From the NCBI RefSeq assembly GCF_035222275.1, contig NC_085885.1:2976001-3040000 (forward strand): DNA of 64,000 nt. Reading direction: 5' to 3'. A model generated the notes under the pieces. The model was not told the DNA's origin and made no database searches. It saw only the letters and a program-made list of their open reading frames with translations. The position numbers were made by a program, and so were the translations under genes. Source of the DNA: Podospora bellae-mahoneyi (taxonomy: Eukaryota; Ascomycota; Sordariomycetes; Sordariales; Podosporaceae). The first letter of the stretch is position 1, and each line of letters opens with the position of its first letter. Of this stretch, positions 22,349 through 31,775 are shown in pieces.

Positions 22349-23129
22349 ATGCTCAAGCTTTTGCTCCTCCTGATCGGCGCCACTGCCGCCGCTGGTTTCC
22401 CAGATGCGGGGAGACTGAAGGCAGTCTACATTACCTCTACTGGTAAGAGATCCAATTTGGTTGAACTTGCATCTGTGCTTCGTTTCGTTTGACTGATATT
22501 GTGCGGTCATAGCTGTCTCCTTCACTTGGGAGTCCTCTACCATCTCCCAGTCAACTTCGACCGACTTGACTTCCTCTTCCACTTCCCAGTCCAACTCGAC
22601 CAACTCGACTCCCACTCAAGCTGTTCCCACCGGCACAACTGTCCGTCTCTCTGCTTCCGCCAATCCGACTGCCAGTCAGTACGTCCCCACCCATCCGACC
22701 TCCACCCAGACCACTCCGGGGGAGGTTGACCCCGGCAGACTTTGGGTTTTGTACCGCAGAACCTTCATGTCGGGAGATCCCGGCTGGACATACCTGTGCT
22801 ATTACGACATCTTCGAGTCCCATGTGAGCGTGAAGTATTTCAACCCTTGCCATCCGTACAACGCAACATTGCATCTTGGTACCGGCTCGGAATGCGACCC
22901 TGGATACCAGATGCCTATCCCGCAATTTGACATCGGATTCAACCCTTTCGGCGTGAATACAAATTGTTCCTACCATCCAGACGTCAACCAGGTTGTTTGT
23001 GATCAGGGCCATTACCCCTGCGCCGTCTTCAGCCACGACAACTGGGTACACTGCATAGAGGACACCGACAGTCCAAATTATAACGCCTATTTCAGGATCC
23101 AGTGTGATTATTTCCCGGTCATGACGTAG
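22349..23129 (+). CDS. small secreted eight-cysteine protein with Ser/Thr-rich linker
   Basis: Predicted secreted protein of 236 residues, no family recognised. Exon 1 (22349-22442) encodes MLKLLLLLIGATAAAG, a clear signal peptide, and joins exon 2 (22513-23129) in phase 1 through a GTAAGA...CATAG intron. Residues about 38-95 are Ser/Thr/Gln-rich and likely O-glycosylated. The C-terminal domain (about 100-236) begins GRLWVLYRRTFMSGDPGW and holds eight cysteines (in LCYYD, NPCHP, SECDP, TNCSY, VVCDQ, YPCAV, VHCIE and IQCDY) that could form four disulfides. Size, secretion and even cysteine count resemble effector-like or cell-surface proteins, but that role is inference. Flanked by the decayed NLR locus and transposon remains. 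Confidence 0.8.
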
Positions 23130-23798
23130 TGATTGCGGACGGATAGCTATGGATGGTAGAAGGAGGTCTTGTTTGAACTACAAGCTTGTGTATGATATGA
23201 GGCCACAAGATGGATTTTGGAGCAAAACTCGACATCTGAGCTCATGAAATGAAGTGAAATTTGCCTTACAGACATTTGTCAAATGTGATGTTTACAATGG
23301 TGTGGAAGAATGTGCGACCCCACCCCACTCAGCCTTCCGACCTCTGCATGGTGAGAGTGGCGAAGGCCACGGCCTACGGCCTTACCTTGATTCGATTTGC
23401 GCATGATGATGGCTTCAGTGGTGGGAACTGGGTGTCTGAGATTGTGACTTGGCCGACCAAGAGCCATGGTGGTGTGTACGTGAATAGGCTTTTACCTAAT
23501 AGACCCACAAATGCACATGTGGCCCAATTAGCCCGAGCACTCCAGGTAACCCCGCAGATTTTCCCTCGTTGACAAACTACATTTATACCAAGAGAATATA
23601 TGGTAGCGTTGGACTTGGCCCATAAAACAACAGGCCAATATGTCGGCGATCAGCAGCCACATATGCAATATCGAAATCCATCTAATCCGAAGTCACTTTG
23701 CTACTAATTTCTATGGCAGGGGTACCTGTCAATTCTTAAGGCAATGCGAAACCTCTCGCGCAACACCACGGCCATCGACCACACCCACCACCACCACG
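23130..23798. other. intergenic region beside transposon relic
   Basis: About 670 bases between the secreted protein and the transposase relic. An open frame at 23261-23572 has no recognisable features. The left end of the Tc1/mariner element probably lies here, but I could not find a convincing terminal inverted repeat. Confidence 0.4.
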
Positions 23799-24640
23799 AT
23801 GGAAATCAACGCTCTTATCAACCACAACGATATTGACACGTCACCCACAGCCGAGCGCTTCTACCGGCTCCAATTGGCAAGGCAACAACGGCCACACTGG
23901 CACCTGAAGGCTCACAGGGCTCCAGAGCTCCCGCGTAAGCAAAAGGTAGCCATATATATTCCTAACCCTCTTCAATTCTTACTGACTAATTAATTGCCCA
24001 CATATTCAAATATGTGCCTTGCGCGAATACGCCTATATGTCCTACGCGGCTATGCGCGAGGCCACTGGCGCGTCGGATAAACAGATTCAATATGCCCTCA
24101 CTACACCGTTGACCCGCGAACTAACCGTCGTAGCCGGAAGCCCTCGCGGTTTACCGACGAAGAGAAGGACCGTATTACTCGCTCTCTCAATGACGACCCT
24201 ATCGCTCGCAAGCTCTGTAAGCTAGATTCAAAGCTGTATTTGGAAGGATTTAACCACTGGAAGGATACGGCCTTCACGATAGCTATAAGAATAGCCGGCT
24301 TCAGTCGTTAGGTCCTACCGCGGAGGATCAAGCTTACCGCCTAACACCGAGCCGAACGACTGGCCTTTGCCAGTGAGCAATTTGGACTTCGTCTTCGCCC
24401 GGGAGACTGGGAATACGTGGCCTTCAATGATGAGACCTGGGCTACTAATAACCGCGACATGGAAAAGGTAGCTTACTTTAAACAAATTAAAGATATCGAG
24501 GCTTGGGCTACTATACGGCAAAAGTCTCACGGTTGGATGTTCTGGGGTATAATATGTGAGTGTGAAAAGGCTGGTTCTTTTGTGTGGGAAAAAGAATATA
24601 GTAGGATTAATAGCGAGAAGTGTTAGAGCTATATTATCCC
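23799..24640 (+). mobile_element. Tc1/mariner-type DNA transposon relic (transposase remains)
   Basis: Transposase pieces lie in order in different frames. MEINALINHNDIDTSPTAERF with RLQLARQQRPHWHL (from 23799) is the N-terminal region of fungal Tc1/mariner-like transposases. A helix-turn-helix part, LREYAYMSYAAMREATGASD, follows from 24019, then SRFTDEEKDRITR in another frame. The catalytic part has DWEYVAFNDETWATNN, where the family has FSDE/TDETW with the second catalytic Asp, then HGWMFWG and WEKEYSRINSEK up to 24625. Stops and frame changes (for example TAG after GFSR near 24311) show it is dead. It looks like a single inactive copy; ends and target-site TA duplication were not resolved. 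Confidence 0.72.
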
Positions 24641-24765
24641 TATTATCTGGGGTTTTATTATAGAGAAACGAGTATAGAGTACTTCCGTGGTTTTTTAACA
24701 GGCTAATGCCTCTTCTTACTCTTTTAAGGCAACCAGGGCTTACATTGGAAGGCTAGGTATTAAAC

Positions 24766-24929
24766 TGTTGACCTGCTTGGCGAAGGTGAGCCGGATCACC
24801 AATGAGCCGGAGTGAGCCAGATACGGAGGCACTTGGGAACTTAAGGTCTATATATACGGAGGAACTGGCTGGTGTAGATAGACAGTTCTGCAGTATGCAA
24901 TTCAAGTCACAGTTATTGGTATCAAAGAC
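24766..24929 (+). mobile_element. possible LTR-retroelement fossil (LTR plus primer-binding-like site)
   Basis: A 146-base stretch opens with TGTTGA and closes with ...CACA, with a TATA-like string (tctatatatacgg) in its middle. Six bases later comes TGGTATCAAAGAC, resembling the initiator-tRNA primer-binding site of copia-like elements. No partner LTR or coding part was found here, so it would be a fragment of an old element. This is a weak call from layout alone. Confidence 0.28.
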
Positions 24930-24964
24930 TATTGTGATTAAAACAGCCCAATTGTTGTACACTG

Positions 24965-25191
24965 TTTAGCTGTACCGAACCAGGATTGTTCAGAGGTACC
25001 TTCGATTAGTATGCCTTTCAGACGTTCTAGATAGAGGTTCGTTATATACTTTCATACTGCATTAGGGAACCGGGATACTTTCATGAGGGTGAGCGCAAAG
25101 CTGGCTCTATGTGACGAACCCCTATCCAGAACTTCTGAAAGGGATACCAGTTAAAGGCACTTCTGAATAATCTTGGTTCGGTACAGTTAAA
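24965..25191. repeat. imperfect inverted repeat, 80-bp arms around a 67-bp spacer
   Basis: The arm 24965-25044 and the reverse complement of 25112-25191 match at 66 of 80 positions without a gap, by my hand alignment. Twelve of the 14 mismatches are transitions (A/G or C/T), the type left by repeat-induced point mutation or cytosine deamination. Arms share the strings ctgtaccgaacca and cctttcaga. It lies between the LTR-like fragment and the MYND relic and may be part of a mobile element. Confidence 0.8.
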
Positions 25192-25201
25192 TAATATATA
25201 T

Positions 25202-25728
25202 GTGACGCTGGATGAGCTGAGGTTGTGGAAGGAGGTTTTGGGTTCGATGGTTGAGAAATGTAGGGAGTGGGGGCACAAGGAGGAGTGCTAGCACTTTACG
25301 GGTGGGAAGCCAATGGCCCCGCCGCTTGGTATTGGGGACAGGGGAGGGAATTATTTGTGACTGTGGGTTGGGCGTTTTCCCAGAAGGCTATCATTTGGAC
25401 TATATGGCGAACACGTGGAAGCATGCCAGGAAGTTTTGTGTGCGGGCGGCGATGTCACCGGTGTTTTCCAGCTCGTTGGTGAATGAGCTACCTTTGCCGC
25501 CTGTGTTGAGTTCGCTGCCCACTCCGTCACCGACGCCGGTGGTGGCTCCCGCCAGTACCGTGAGGCAGGCGATACCGAGTATTCCTGTGCGGGGAAGGGG
25601 AACGGAGCAGTGCGCAGACAGATGATGGAGGGGAGCTGATGAAGTGCGCAAAGTGCAAGAAGGCGAGATATTGCAGTCAGGAGTGTCAGAAGATTGACTG
25701 AAAGGATCGCAAGAAGGCGTGTCGGTGA
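25202..25728 (+). pseudogene. C-terminal remnant of a MYND-finger protein gene
   Basis: Host gene tail, apparently cut off on its 5' side next to the inverted repeat. A first frame reads VTLDELRLWKEVLGSMVEKC then REWGHKEEC and stops at about 25289. A second frame (25251-25625) has IICDCGLGVFPEGYH, then WKHARKFCVRAAMSPVFSS, the segment that in fungal MYND proteins precedes the finger. The finger itself is in a third frame near 25640-25728: GGELMKCAKCKKARYCSQEC, QKID, TGA, KDRKKAC. TGA stands where the family has Trp (TGG), a single G to A change. The first cysteine pair of the MYND finger is not seen. Multiple breaks and no start make a pseudogene. Confidence 0.62.
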
Positions 25729-25740
25729 GAAGGCATGGTT

Positions 25741-26105
25741 GAATGATGTATGTCATGTTTGAGATTTGTATGTGTATTTTGGACCTGAGGTGGGTATGGT
25801 AGATGGAACAAAGCTCTGAAAGATAGCTGGAATTTGTAGAAGAAAATCATGTTGTCGGCCGACCTTTATTAAAAACATATTGCTTGTAGGGGTGATTATT
25901 ATGCATGCTAGGGGTTAGGGTTGTCAGGTCATCTCGTCTTAGCTCCAGTCAGTTCGTTAGACGTTTGCAACCCCGCATTCACGCTTAGGAGGCCATCAAA
26001 GCCGCAGCACTCCCAACTGAAGCCATCAAAAAAACCCATTATTGAAGACCTCTTGTCTCAGTAGCCACAAGGCCTTTCTAATCCACCCAATAGTCCAGAA
26101 AAAAA
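25741..26105. other. intergenic region upstream of HRI1
   Basis: About 365 bases, AT-rich at 25850-25920. Nothing recognised apart from A-rich sequence directly before the ATG at 26106. Confidence 0.4.
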
Positions 26106-26900
26106 ATGGCGGACATCTCCTTCCGCAAATGGATCCGCTGGGAGCCTCACTCCCCCACACCACCAACGTCCACCATCGTGCTCACCTCCCCCCAACGTCG
26201 TTTTGTCGATATCAGAGTCCTCCTCCCGCTTCCTACCCCTCCAGACTCGGAATTGCCTCTCGAGCAACTAGAGTGGGCTATCGCAGGCACGTCGACTTCT
26301 TCCCCGGTTTTGAACCCCAAGACGAAAGAAGTGGAGTATTCGCATTGTGTTTGGAGTCACTGGATTGATTCACTGGTCAATAACAGGGATGCTGGGGCTG
26401 ACGAGGGAGATAATTACCCTGTGGAGGGACACCCCGAGTTGACGCTGGAAAGGGGGAGGATGGTGAACCCCGCTAGTGGGAGGGTGGAGGGGTACGAGGA
26501 GATGTGGGTGGCTGGGGAAGTGAGGGCGGTGGAGGGAGTGGGGTGTATTGTTTTGGAGTATGATGCTGATTTGAAGGGGGAGGAGGGGTGGGTTCGAGGG
26601 GAAGGGGGGGAACAAGCGGAAGTCGAAAGGGTGGGGAGGGGGATGGTGGTTCGGTTGGGGGGGTATGTACAGGGTTTTTTGAGGGATGGGGGGGATGTGA
26701 GGGTTGAGAGGTGGGTTTGGGACGGGGAAAGAGGAAAGTGGGAGAAGAGGGTTAGGACTGGGAGTGGGGGGTTGAAGGGGGGGGAAGGGGTGATTCCGGT
26801 TGCGTTTGTTACTGAGGTTGGGGGGCAGATGGAGGTTGGGGATGAGGTTATGGGTGTGGGTGGAAGGAGGTGGAGGGTTGTTGAGAAGAGTTTAGTTTAA
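26106..26900 (+). CDS. HRI1: Hri1-family protein
   Basis: Single-exon protein of 264 residues belonging to the fungal Hri1 family, a small soluble protein known in yeast to bind Hrr25 kinase and Sec63-related complexes but without a firmly established function. Family marks: the N-terminal FRKWIRWEP, FVDIRVLLPLP near residue 35, LEWAIAGTS, HCVWSHWIDS, then ERGRMVNPASGRVEGYEEMW (about 118-137), the most conserved block, and the acid-rich VLEYDAD. The C-terminal half forms a second beta-barrel with RLGGYVQGF and IPVAFVTEVGG. Length is normal. The coding strand switches sharply from C-rich (before about 26290) to G-rich (after about 26400), giving many Gly, Val, Arg and Glu codons; the frame stays open throughout. 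Confidence 0.85.
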   Translation: MADISFRKWIRWEPHSPTPPTSTIVLTSPQRRFVDIRVLLPLPTPPDSELPLEQLEWAIAGTSTSSPVLNPKTKEVEYSHCVWSHWIDSLVNNRDAGADEGDNYPVEGHPELTLERGRMVNPASGRVEGYEEMWVAGEVRAVEGVGCIVLEYDADLKGEEGWVRGEGGEQAEVERVGRGMVVRLGGYVQGFLRDGGDVRVERWVWDGERGKWEKRVRTGSGGLKGGEGVIPVAFVTEVGGQMEVGDEVMGVGGRRWRVVEKSLV

Positions 26901-27417
26901 GAGATGGAATGTGGTGCTACAGTACTCTCTTGGATTTAAGTGTCTATAATTGTCGAAAGTGGCTTCTTGGCTTGAGGCATGGCCGCTCTGCCGCAGCCGT
27001 GCCATCACGGGCCGCTCTGAGGCTGAAGTCTAAACCCCCCGTAGCTGATCCTTGGCGGTCAGATTGGGAAGTCTTGCCTAAGCCGTGTTGAAGTCTTGGA
27101 TGGAGTCCCAGTTGCGATCTGACTGTCAAACACCGATGAATCAGCACTGGCGTCGCACGCCCAATGGATGGCCGGTTTCAAAATGTAGGTGGCTGACAAT
27201 ATTGGACTGACGGAGAAGCCATACAACGTCAAAAGCTTCAAAATGTCCATGAAGCTGCCTACAAAGCCAGAAAATATGAACTTTTGATCATCACATTCCA
27301 TCCATCCATTCTCTTTCAGGTTATCATCCACAAGAACCAACGCTGAATCGGGCATTCGGCTTCCTCTCTTTACTTCGATCTTTTTGTTAACGGCGCCATT
27401 AATCTATTAAACTCAAA
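26901..27417. other. intergenic region
   Basis: About 520 bases between HRI1 and the Q-rich protein. Short open frames on the reverse strand have no family character. Nothing recognised. Confidence 0.4.
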
Positions 27418-28119
27418 ATGAACCCTTACCAGCAGCAGCAACAGCAGCCCATCCCTTACAGCAATTTCGGCACCACTGGCGGTCACGTAGCCTCCTACAA
27501 TACCGGAAGACACGCCCAAGCTAACCCAGGAACGCAAAGCTTCAGCGGCTATGGCAATGGCGTTGCCTACGCCCAGCCCATCCCTCATGCCTCCCAGGCC
27601 GCCTTGACCTCCCACTTTGCAGACAGCGCCCGCACCCAAGTCAACTACGCCCGTACCCACAACGGCCGTCCAGGCTCATCCGCCGAACGTAAACAATACC
27701 AAAACATCCCCTCCAACATCCAAATGCCCGGTGCAGCAGCCACCTACGTCGCCCCCGGAACAGTCTACGGCGGGCCTGGGAACTCTGACCCGAGACATGG
27801 AAATGTCATGTATGCTTCTACCTCGCTGAAGGGCAACCCCCCAGGACCGACACGGAACAATCACGCACGCGTGGCGCCTGCGTTGAACGGTGCTGTTCCG
27901 GCAAATCATGACAAGAAAAAGAAGTGTGCCGAGCCGGCGGTGTTTAGCAACTATGCATATGACCACAGGGGAACACAGGCGCAGAACATGGGTGGGAGTG
28001 TCTATCCGATTACTACGAATGGAAACACTTACTTGCCGCCTTGTGGGCATGCCAACCCGAATGTCAAGCCTGGTTGTAGGCATTGTGTGGCTGCTATTGG
28101 GGCCACTTCTCGATCTTAA
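27418..28119 (+). CDS. Gln/Asn/Gly/Tyr-rich protein with a Cys-containing C-terminus
   Basis: Open frame of 233 residues starting MNPYQQQQQQPIPYSNFG. The first 150 residues are low-complexity (Q, N, G, Y, P, A), prion-like in composition, with no predicted membrane segment. The C-terminal 60 residues are different: KKKCAEPAVFSNYAYD and then NTYLPPCGHANPNVKPGCRHC, a Cys/His cluster (C-x-H, C-x2-C) that could bind a metal ion. No family recognised. The AAAATG context at the start and uninterrupted frame support a real gene, but there is no independent evidence for it. Confidence 0.6.
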   Translation: MNPYQQQQQQPIPYSNFGTTGGHVASYNTGRHAQANPGTQSFSGYGNGVAYAQPIPHASQAALTSHFADSARTQVNYARTHNGRPGSSAERKQYQNIPSNIQMPGAAATYVAPGTVYGGPGNSDPRHGNVMYASTSLKGNPPGPTRNNHARVAPALNGAVPANHDKKKKCAEPAVFSNYAYDHRGTQAQNMGGSVYPITTNGNTYLPPCGHANPNVKPGCRHCVAAIGATSRS

Positions 28120-28394
28120 GTCTTGAAGAGAGATGTTTGGGGTTGACGGTGTTCGGGGATTTGTTCACACTGGAGTTGGGAGCTGAGGGTTAGTGTACTA
28201 GGATGAGGGTTGGGGTACTAGATATTTACGCATCTAGGCTTGGTGGTGTTAAACTCAAAAGTCAGGTAACCAGCCACGGCACACAGACAATTTACATACT
28301 TCTGGATTTTGCACGCCTGCACAGACCAATATCTTCCATCTATTAATCCATCCAAACCCTCCCAACTTTTGAAAGTTTTCTTATTTTTTCCCCT
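28120..28394. other. U6 upstream region
   Basis: About 275 bases between the Q-rich protein and the U6 RNA. A pyrimidine-rich and T-rich patch lies just before the RNA; a possible TATA-like string (tctattaatcc) is near 28338. These could be the external promoter parts of a U6 gene, but this is guesswork. Confidence 0.35.
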
Positions 28395-28496
28395 CGCCCT
28401 TCGGGGCATTCGGTCAATTTGAAACAATACAGAGAAAATTAGCATGGCACCTAGACCAAGGATGACACGCTACTCAAAGAGACGCTCCCAATTTTT
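28395..28496 (+). ncRNA. U6 spliceosomal snRNA
   Basis: RNA polymerase III-type small nuclear RNA of the spliceosome catalytic core. The 5' stem-loop GCCC-TTCG-GGGC (28396-28407) is followed by cattcggtcaatttgaaac, the same layout as the Schizosaccharomyces 5' half. Then come the invariant ATACAGAGA box (about 28428-28435), aattagcatgg with the AGC triad, ccaaggatgacacg, the 3' side of the internal stem-loop, and a T-run (28492-28497) as pol III terminator. It departs from the usual U6 in ACAGAGAAAATT (usually GAAGATT) and in the internal stem-loop (ggcacctagacc for ggcccctgcac), so it could be the working gene with divergence or an extra copy. Confidence 0.85.
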
Positions 28497-28497
28497 T
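28491..28497 (+). terminator. pol III T-run terminator of U6
   Basis: Six T residues directly follow the U6 3' end, the normal RNA polymerase III stop signal. Confidence 0.65.
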
Positions 28498-28790
28498 CAT
28501 CACGATCGTGGTTATCCTGCGATATGGGGAAGAACCTGCGTTGGAAATGTGATGCTATGTTGCTCACCCGACCGGACGTTAGTGTTTACCTCCACCGCCC
28601 TGTTCTCTATACAAATCTAGATAGCCTCAATCTTGACCGTCACTCCCTTCATCACCTTGTCTTTATCCAACGAAAGCGTGTACACCTCCTTGTCCTCCGC
28701 AGTTCCATTTCTCGAAAACACCGTCCCATCCGTCGACTTATCCCCCCCCACCTTCGCCTCATCCACCACCCTGCCACCAATCTTTCCAAA

Positions 28791-29273
28791 CTACCCCATC
28801 ACCGTAGCGAACCTAAGCAGAAACCAAAAAGCGCACCAGACCAACCCCCACACAAACGCAGTAGCTCTTTCTTGAAGAAATTTCTCTTTGTCCGTCATTG
28901 GCGTCCCATCGTCTTTTAGTACGCTTCCCGTCGGTTTATTAGACCTCATGAGCGGAGAGACAACATGAATGTTGTCGGCAAAATGCCCCCAGTCGTTGAG
29001 GTAGTAGCCTTCGAGATAGAGGTGGACGACCCAGGGGAGGTCGTTGACGAAGAGCATCACCCAGAGGTAGCGCTTTAGTAGTGTGACGTCGCGGGAGCGG
29101 GGGGATGATGAAGGTGAAGAGTGTTTGGAGGAGGGTCAGGCGCTTGACGTGGATTGGTTAGAGGTTGGGGACGGAGGAGAAAAGGTCCCTGAGGAAGCAG
29201 AGGGTTCGATGATGCCCCAGAGGAGGTAGGGGATTTTGGGGAGGGCGAGAGGGAGGGTTTTGGTGTGGGTCAT
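28791..29273 (-). pseudogene. decayed DUF7704-like membrane protein gene
   Basis: From the reverse-strand ATG at 29273 the frame starts THTKTLPLALPKIPYLLWG then IIEPSA, which resembles the first helix of fungal DUF7704 membrane proteins (P-x-LLFGxIEP). After about 45 codons it stops. The expected second half is found in another frame at about 29105-28791: DVTLLKRYLWVMLFVNDLPW with VVHLYLEGYY, then DWGHFADNIHVVSP and a last membrane helix ERATAFVWGLVWCAFWFLLR. No intron with good signals joins the halves, so at least one frameshift is likely. Family assignment comes from the helix pattern and is moderate. Confidence 0.42.
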
Positions 29274-29545
29274 GGTGTCCTGGCCAATTCTGCTGGGAGA
29301 GGTTTTGTTGAAAAGCTGGTGTTAAACTTGGGTAATATGAAGCCGATGTATTCCAAATCGGAGAGTGATAAAGGGAAAGAGCAAAGCGCCAATGTGAGTA
29401 CAAGTGCCGCTACTGACGGAGCAGGTTATGGCCTGGAGCCATGCCTGATTGGTCAAATATCAATATTGGAAGCCACTGCTGAACTTGAACGCTGCTGTAT
29501 TTCTGAGTCTGAGTATAAAAGGAAGTTTGTACAGAATACTGACGA

Positions 29546-30778
29546 TTAGTGGTATCTTTGTTGGTATCCCCCATTTTGTTGGTATGGGCTGGCAATCGGC
29601 GAAACGTGATGCAACTCTACGACCTCAGGATAGGGCTGGCTCATGCCGGCCGGCTTCAGGTTGGTAGTGCTGTGGCTTTCAAACGCCATGGGGGAGCAGC
29701 CGTAGCTCTCCTCATCAACACACGTGTCAAGAGCGTCACCATATGACTGCACCATGCGGACAGAGTCTTCCTGTCCCTTGTATCCCGAGGGCGGGGCTGA
29801 TCCGCTTGATGGTCCGGACTGTTTGTATGGGGTGGGCTTTTTGTTGGAAACGAAGAGCTGGGGAAAGGCTGTGAGACATGCGACGATAATTGCTGGTGGT
29901 CTGGTTAGCATTGGGTGTTTGGTTCTCTAAAAGAGTATAGATCAGCCTACCAATGCAAGTTTCGATATAACTCCACAGCCACAGATAGCTCGGATCAACC
30001 TGACCATTTGCCCAGGTCGCCGAGCTGATGCCAACTACCCTCAGAATGGCAACCAACATTGTGAGAAGTGTGAGGGAAAATAGTCCAATGACGGCCAGCT
30101 TTTTGGCCATCCGAAGTTTGGAGTCCCAGATCAAGATGACAGGGATGGACAAGACTGTCATTGTTAGCACCCGCAAGCCAGACAAGCTTGAGATGAAAAC
30201 TTACCCGCAGCATCAGACAACACATCCAAGGCACAATTAATCCTGAGCGTTAGGTTGGCATACCGGATAGCCGGAGGCTCAGTACACTGAGCCATGATAT
30301 CAAAGCCCTTCGCAACCAAGCATCCCCACTGAGAATCGCCGATGGAGGTAAGCCATGTTGCCACCACAAATCCCAGGACCGACCACCAGGCGACTCTGAT
30401 CTTTGTCATGTGCCAACCAATCCTCCTGAAGAAAAGGAGAAGCGAGAGCTTCACACAAGCCAATGTGCTGTAAAAGAAGATCTGTTCGACAAAAAAGACC
30501 CGCATGGTGATTTCGACATCCTTCATGAACTGTTGCAGGTCTGTTGGAAAGGCCGTTCCCGATCCTACAGCTAATATAAACCAGAACTTCGGTGCTGCCC
30601 ATTGCCACAGTGCTGATGCTGCGATAACGAAAACGGTGCCGAAAATGAGGACGGTGTCGTCCCAGAATAGTCGACGTGTTGCTCTTAGACGGGTGTAGAG
30701 GCGAACACTGAGAAAGATAGCAGCTATCGAGGCGGCCGTCCAGGAACCTGCCTGTATGCACAAAGAGGCGTCAGCCAT
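29546..30778 (-). CDS. rhodopsin-domain (PTH11-related) integral membrane protein
   Basis: Seven-helix fungal membrane protein of the 'rhodopsin domain' family related to PTH11-like receptors, 374 residues. Exons 30778-30205, 30154-29951 and 29892-29546 join with GT-AG introns. Helix 1 begins CIQAGSWTAASIAAIFLSVR followed by YTRLRATRRLFWDD, the family signature (R-x-Y-x-R... WDD). Later come VEQIFFYSTLACVKLSLLLFFRRI, GCL and the acidic loop RINCALDVLSDAAVLSIPVI, again typical, and the DPSYLWLWSYIETCIAIIVAC motif before the last helix. The cytosolic tail of about 110 residues is Ser/Pro-rich. An in-frame ATG upstream at 30946 would add a hydrophilic stretch; MADASLC at 30778 fits the family start better. 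Ligand unknown. Confidence 0.86.
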
Positions 30779-31775
30779 TGTGGAAAGGATTTGGGTATGG
30801 AAGCGAGCATAACCGAGCGGCCATGCAACGTGGGCTGCTTGCTTACCATGAAATTCGTCAGAGGGACGGCAGCTGGTGAGTTGAGCTTCTGGCTCGCTGA
30901 GAGTTCCATGATTTCTGCTGTCCTCGAAGCTTCTGTAGGAATCCAAACTCTCCAGGAAGAATGATCGTCACAATAATGAGATGTTGATCCACTGCTCGCT
31001 GCGGCAGAATGAGAAAAAAAGGCAGAGCTCGGAGCTCGGGAACGCGCGGACCAAGGCAAGATATTGCGAGCAATGGATTCGAGCTGAACGGCGCAGGCAA
31101 GGAACTAGCAACGATCTGCAGGGAAGGGCAATCTCGTGGTCGCTTCCAGCACCCGACCTACACAGATGGCTGCGGCAAGGAGGTGGAACGTCCAAGTCTT
31201 GTCCGCCAAAGAATGCACCGTTGGGGAACTATGCTTCCCCCCCTCCCCCTCCCCCATATCAGTGCAGTGTTGATATGGTGGCATTCGGCCGAGATTGGAA
31301 TGTGCAAGTATTGTGATGGGGGCTAAAAAAAGGCGATGTTGGCGGCACAGTCTGGCGAGAATGGTGGCACAGCACCTGCATAGTTCCAACAACCAATGCC
31401 CCGGGCCTCATGGAGCACAGCGGAAGCGCCCGCACAAGAACAGTGCTTCATGTTACCGCAGCCCGTAAGCACTACACAATGCAGTTGGGTTGTCCGGACT
31501 GGGTTGCAAATAAAACCGGCTGTTGCCGTTGTTGGTGAGGTATGATACCAAGCAACACAACATCACTGCTTTTTTGTTGGGCAAAATTTGGGCAAGGCTT
31601 GGAAGTGCTTGACTCTCAAAAATAAAGTAAAGAAAGTGATATGATATCTTCTATTGGAGAAGAACCCCACCATGTGTGGTCGCTGATTGAGTAGAGCTCC
31701 CGGATATATGACCCCCTTGAGTACTGACCCAATGTAAACAAACCACCATCAACCCTCCCAGTACATCTTGGGCTT
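30779..31775. other. intergenic region
   Basis: About 1 kb between the rhodopsin-like gene's 5' end and the next decayed gene. Short open frames on both strands lack family features. Nothing recognised. Confidence 0.45.
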
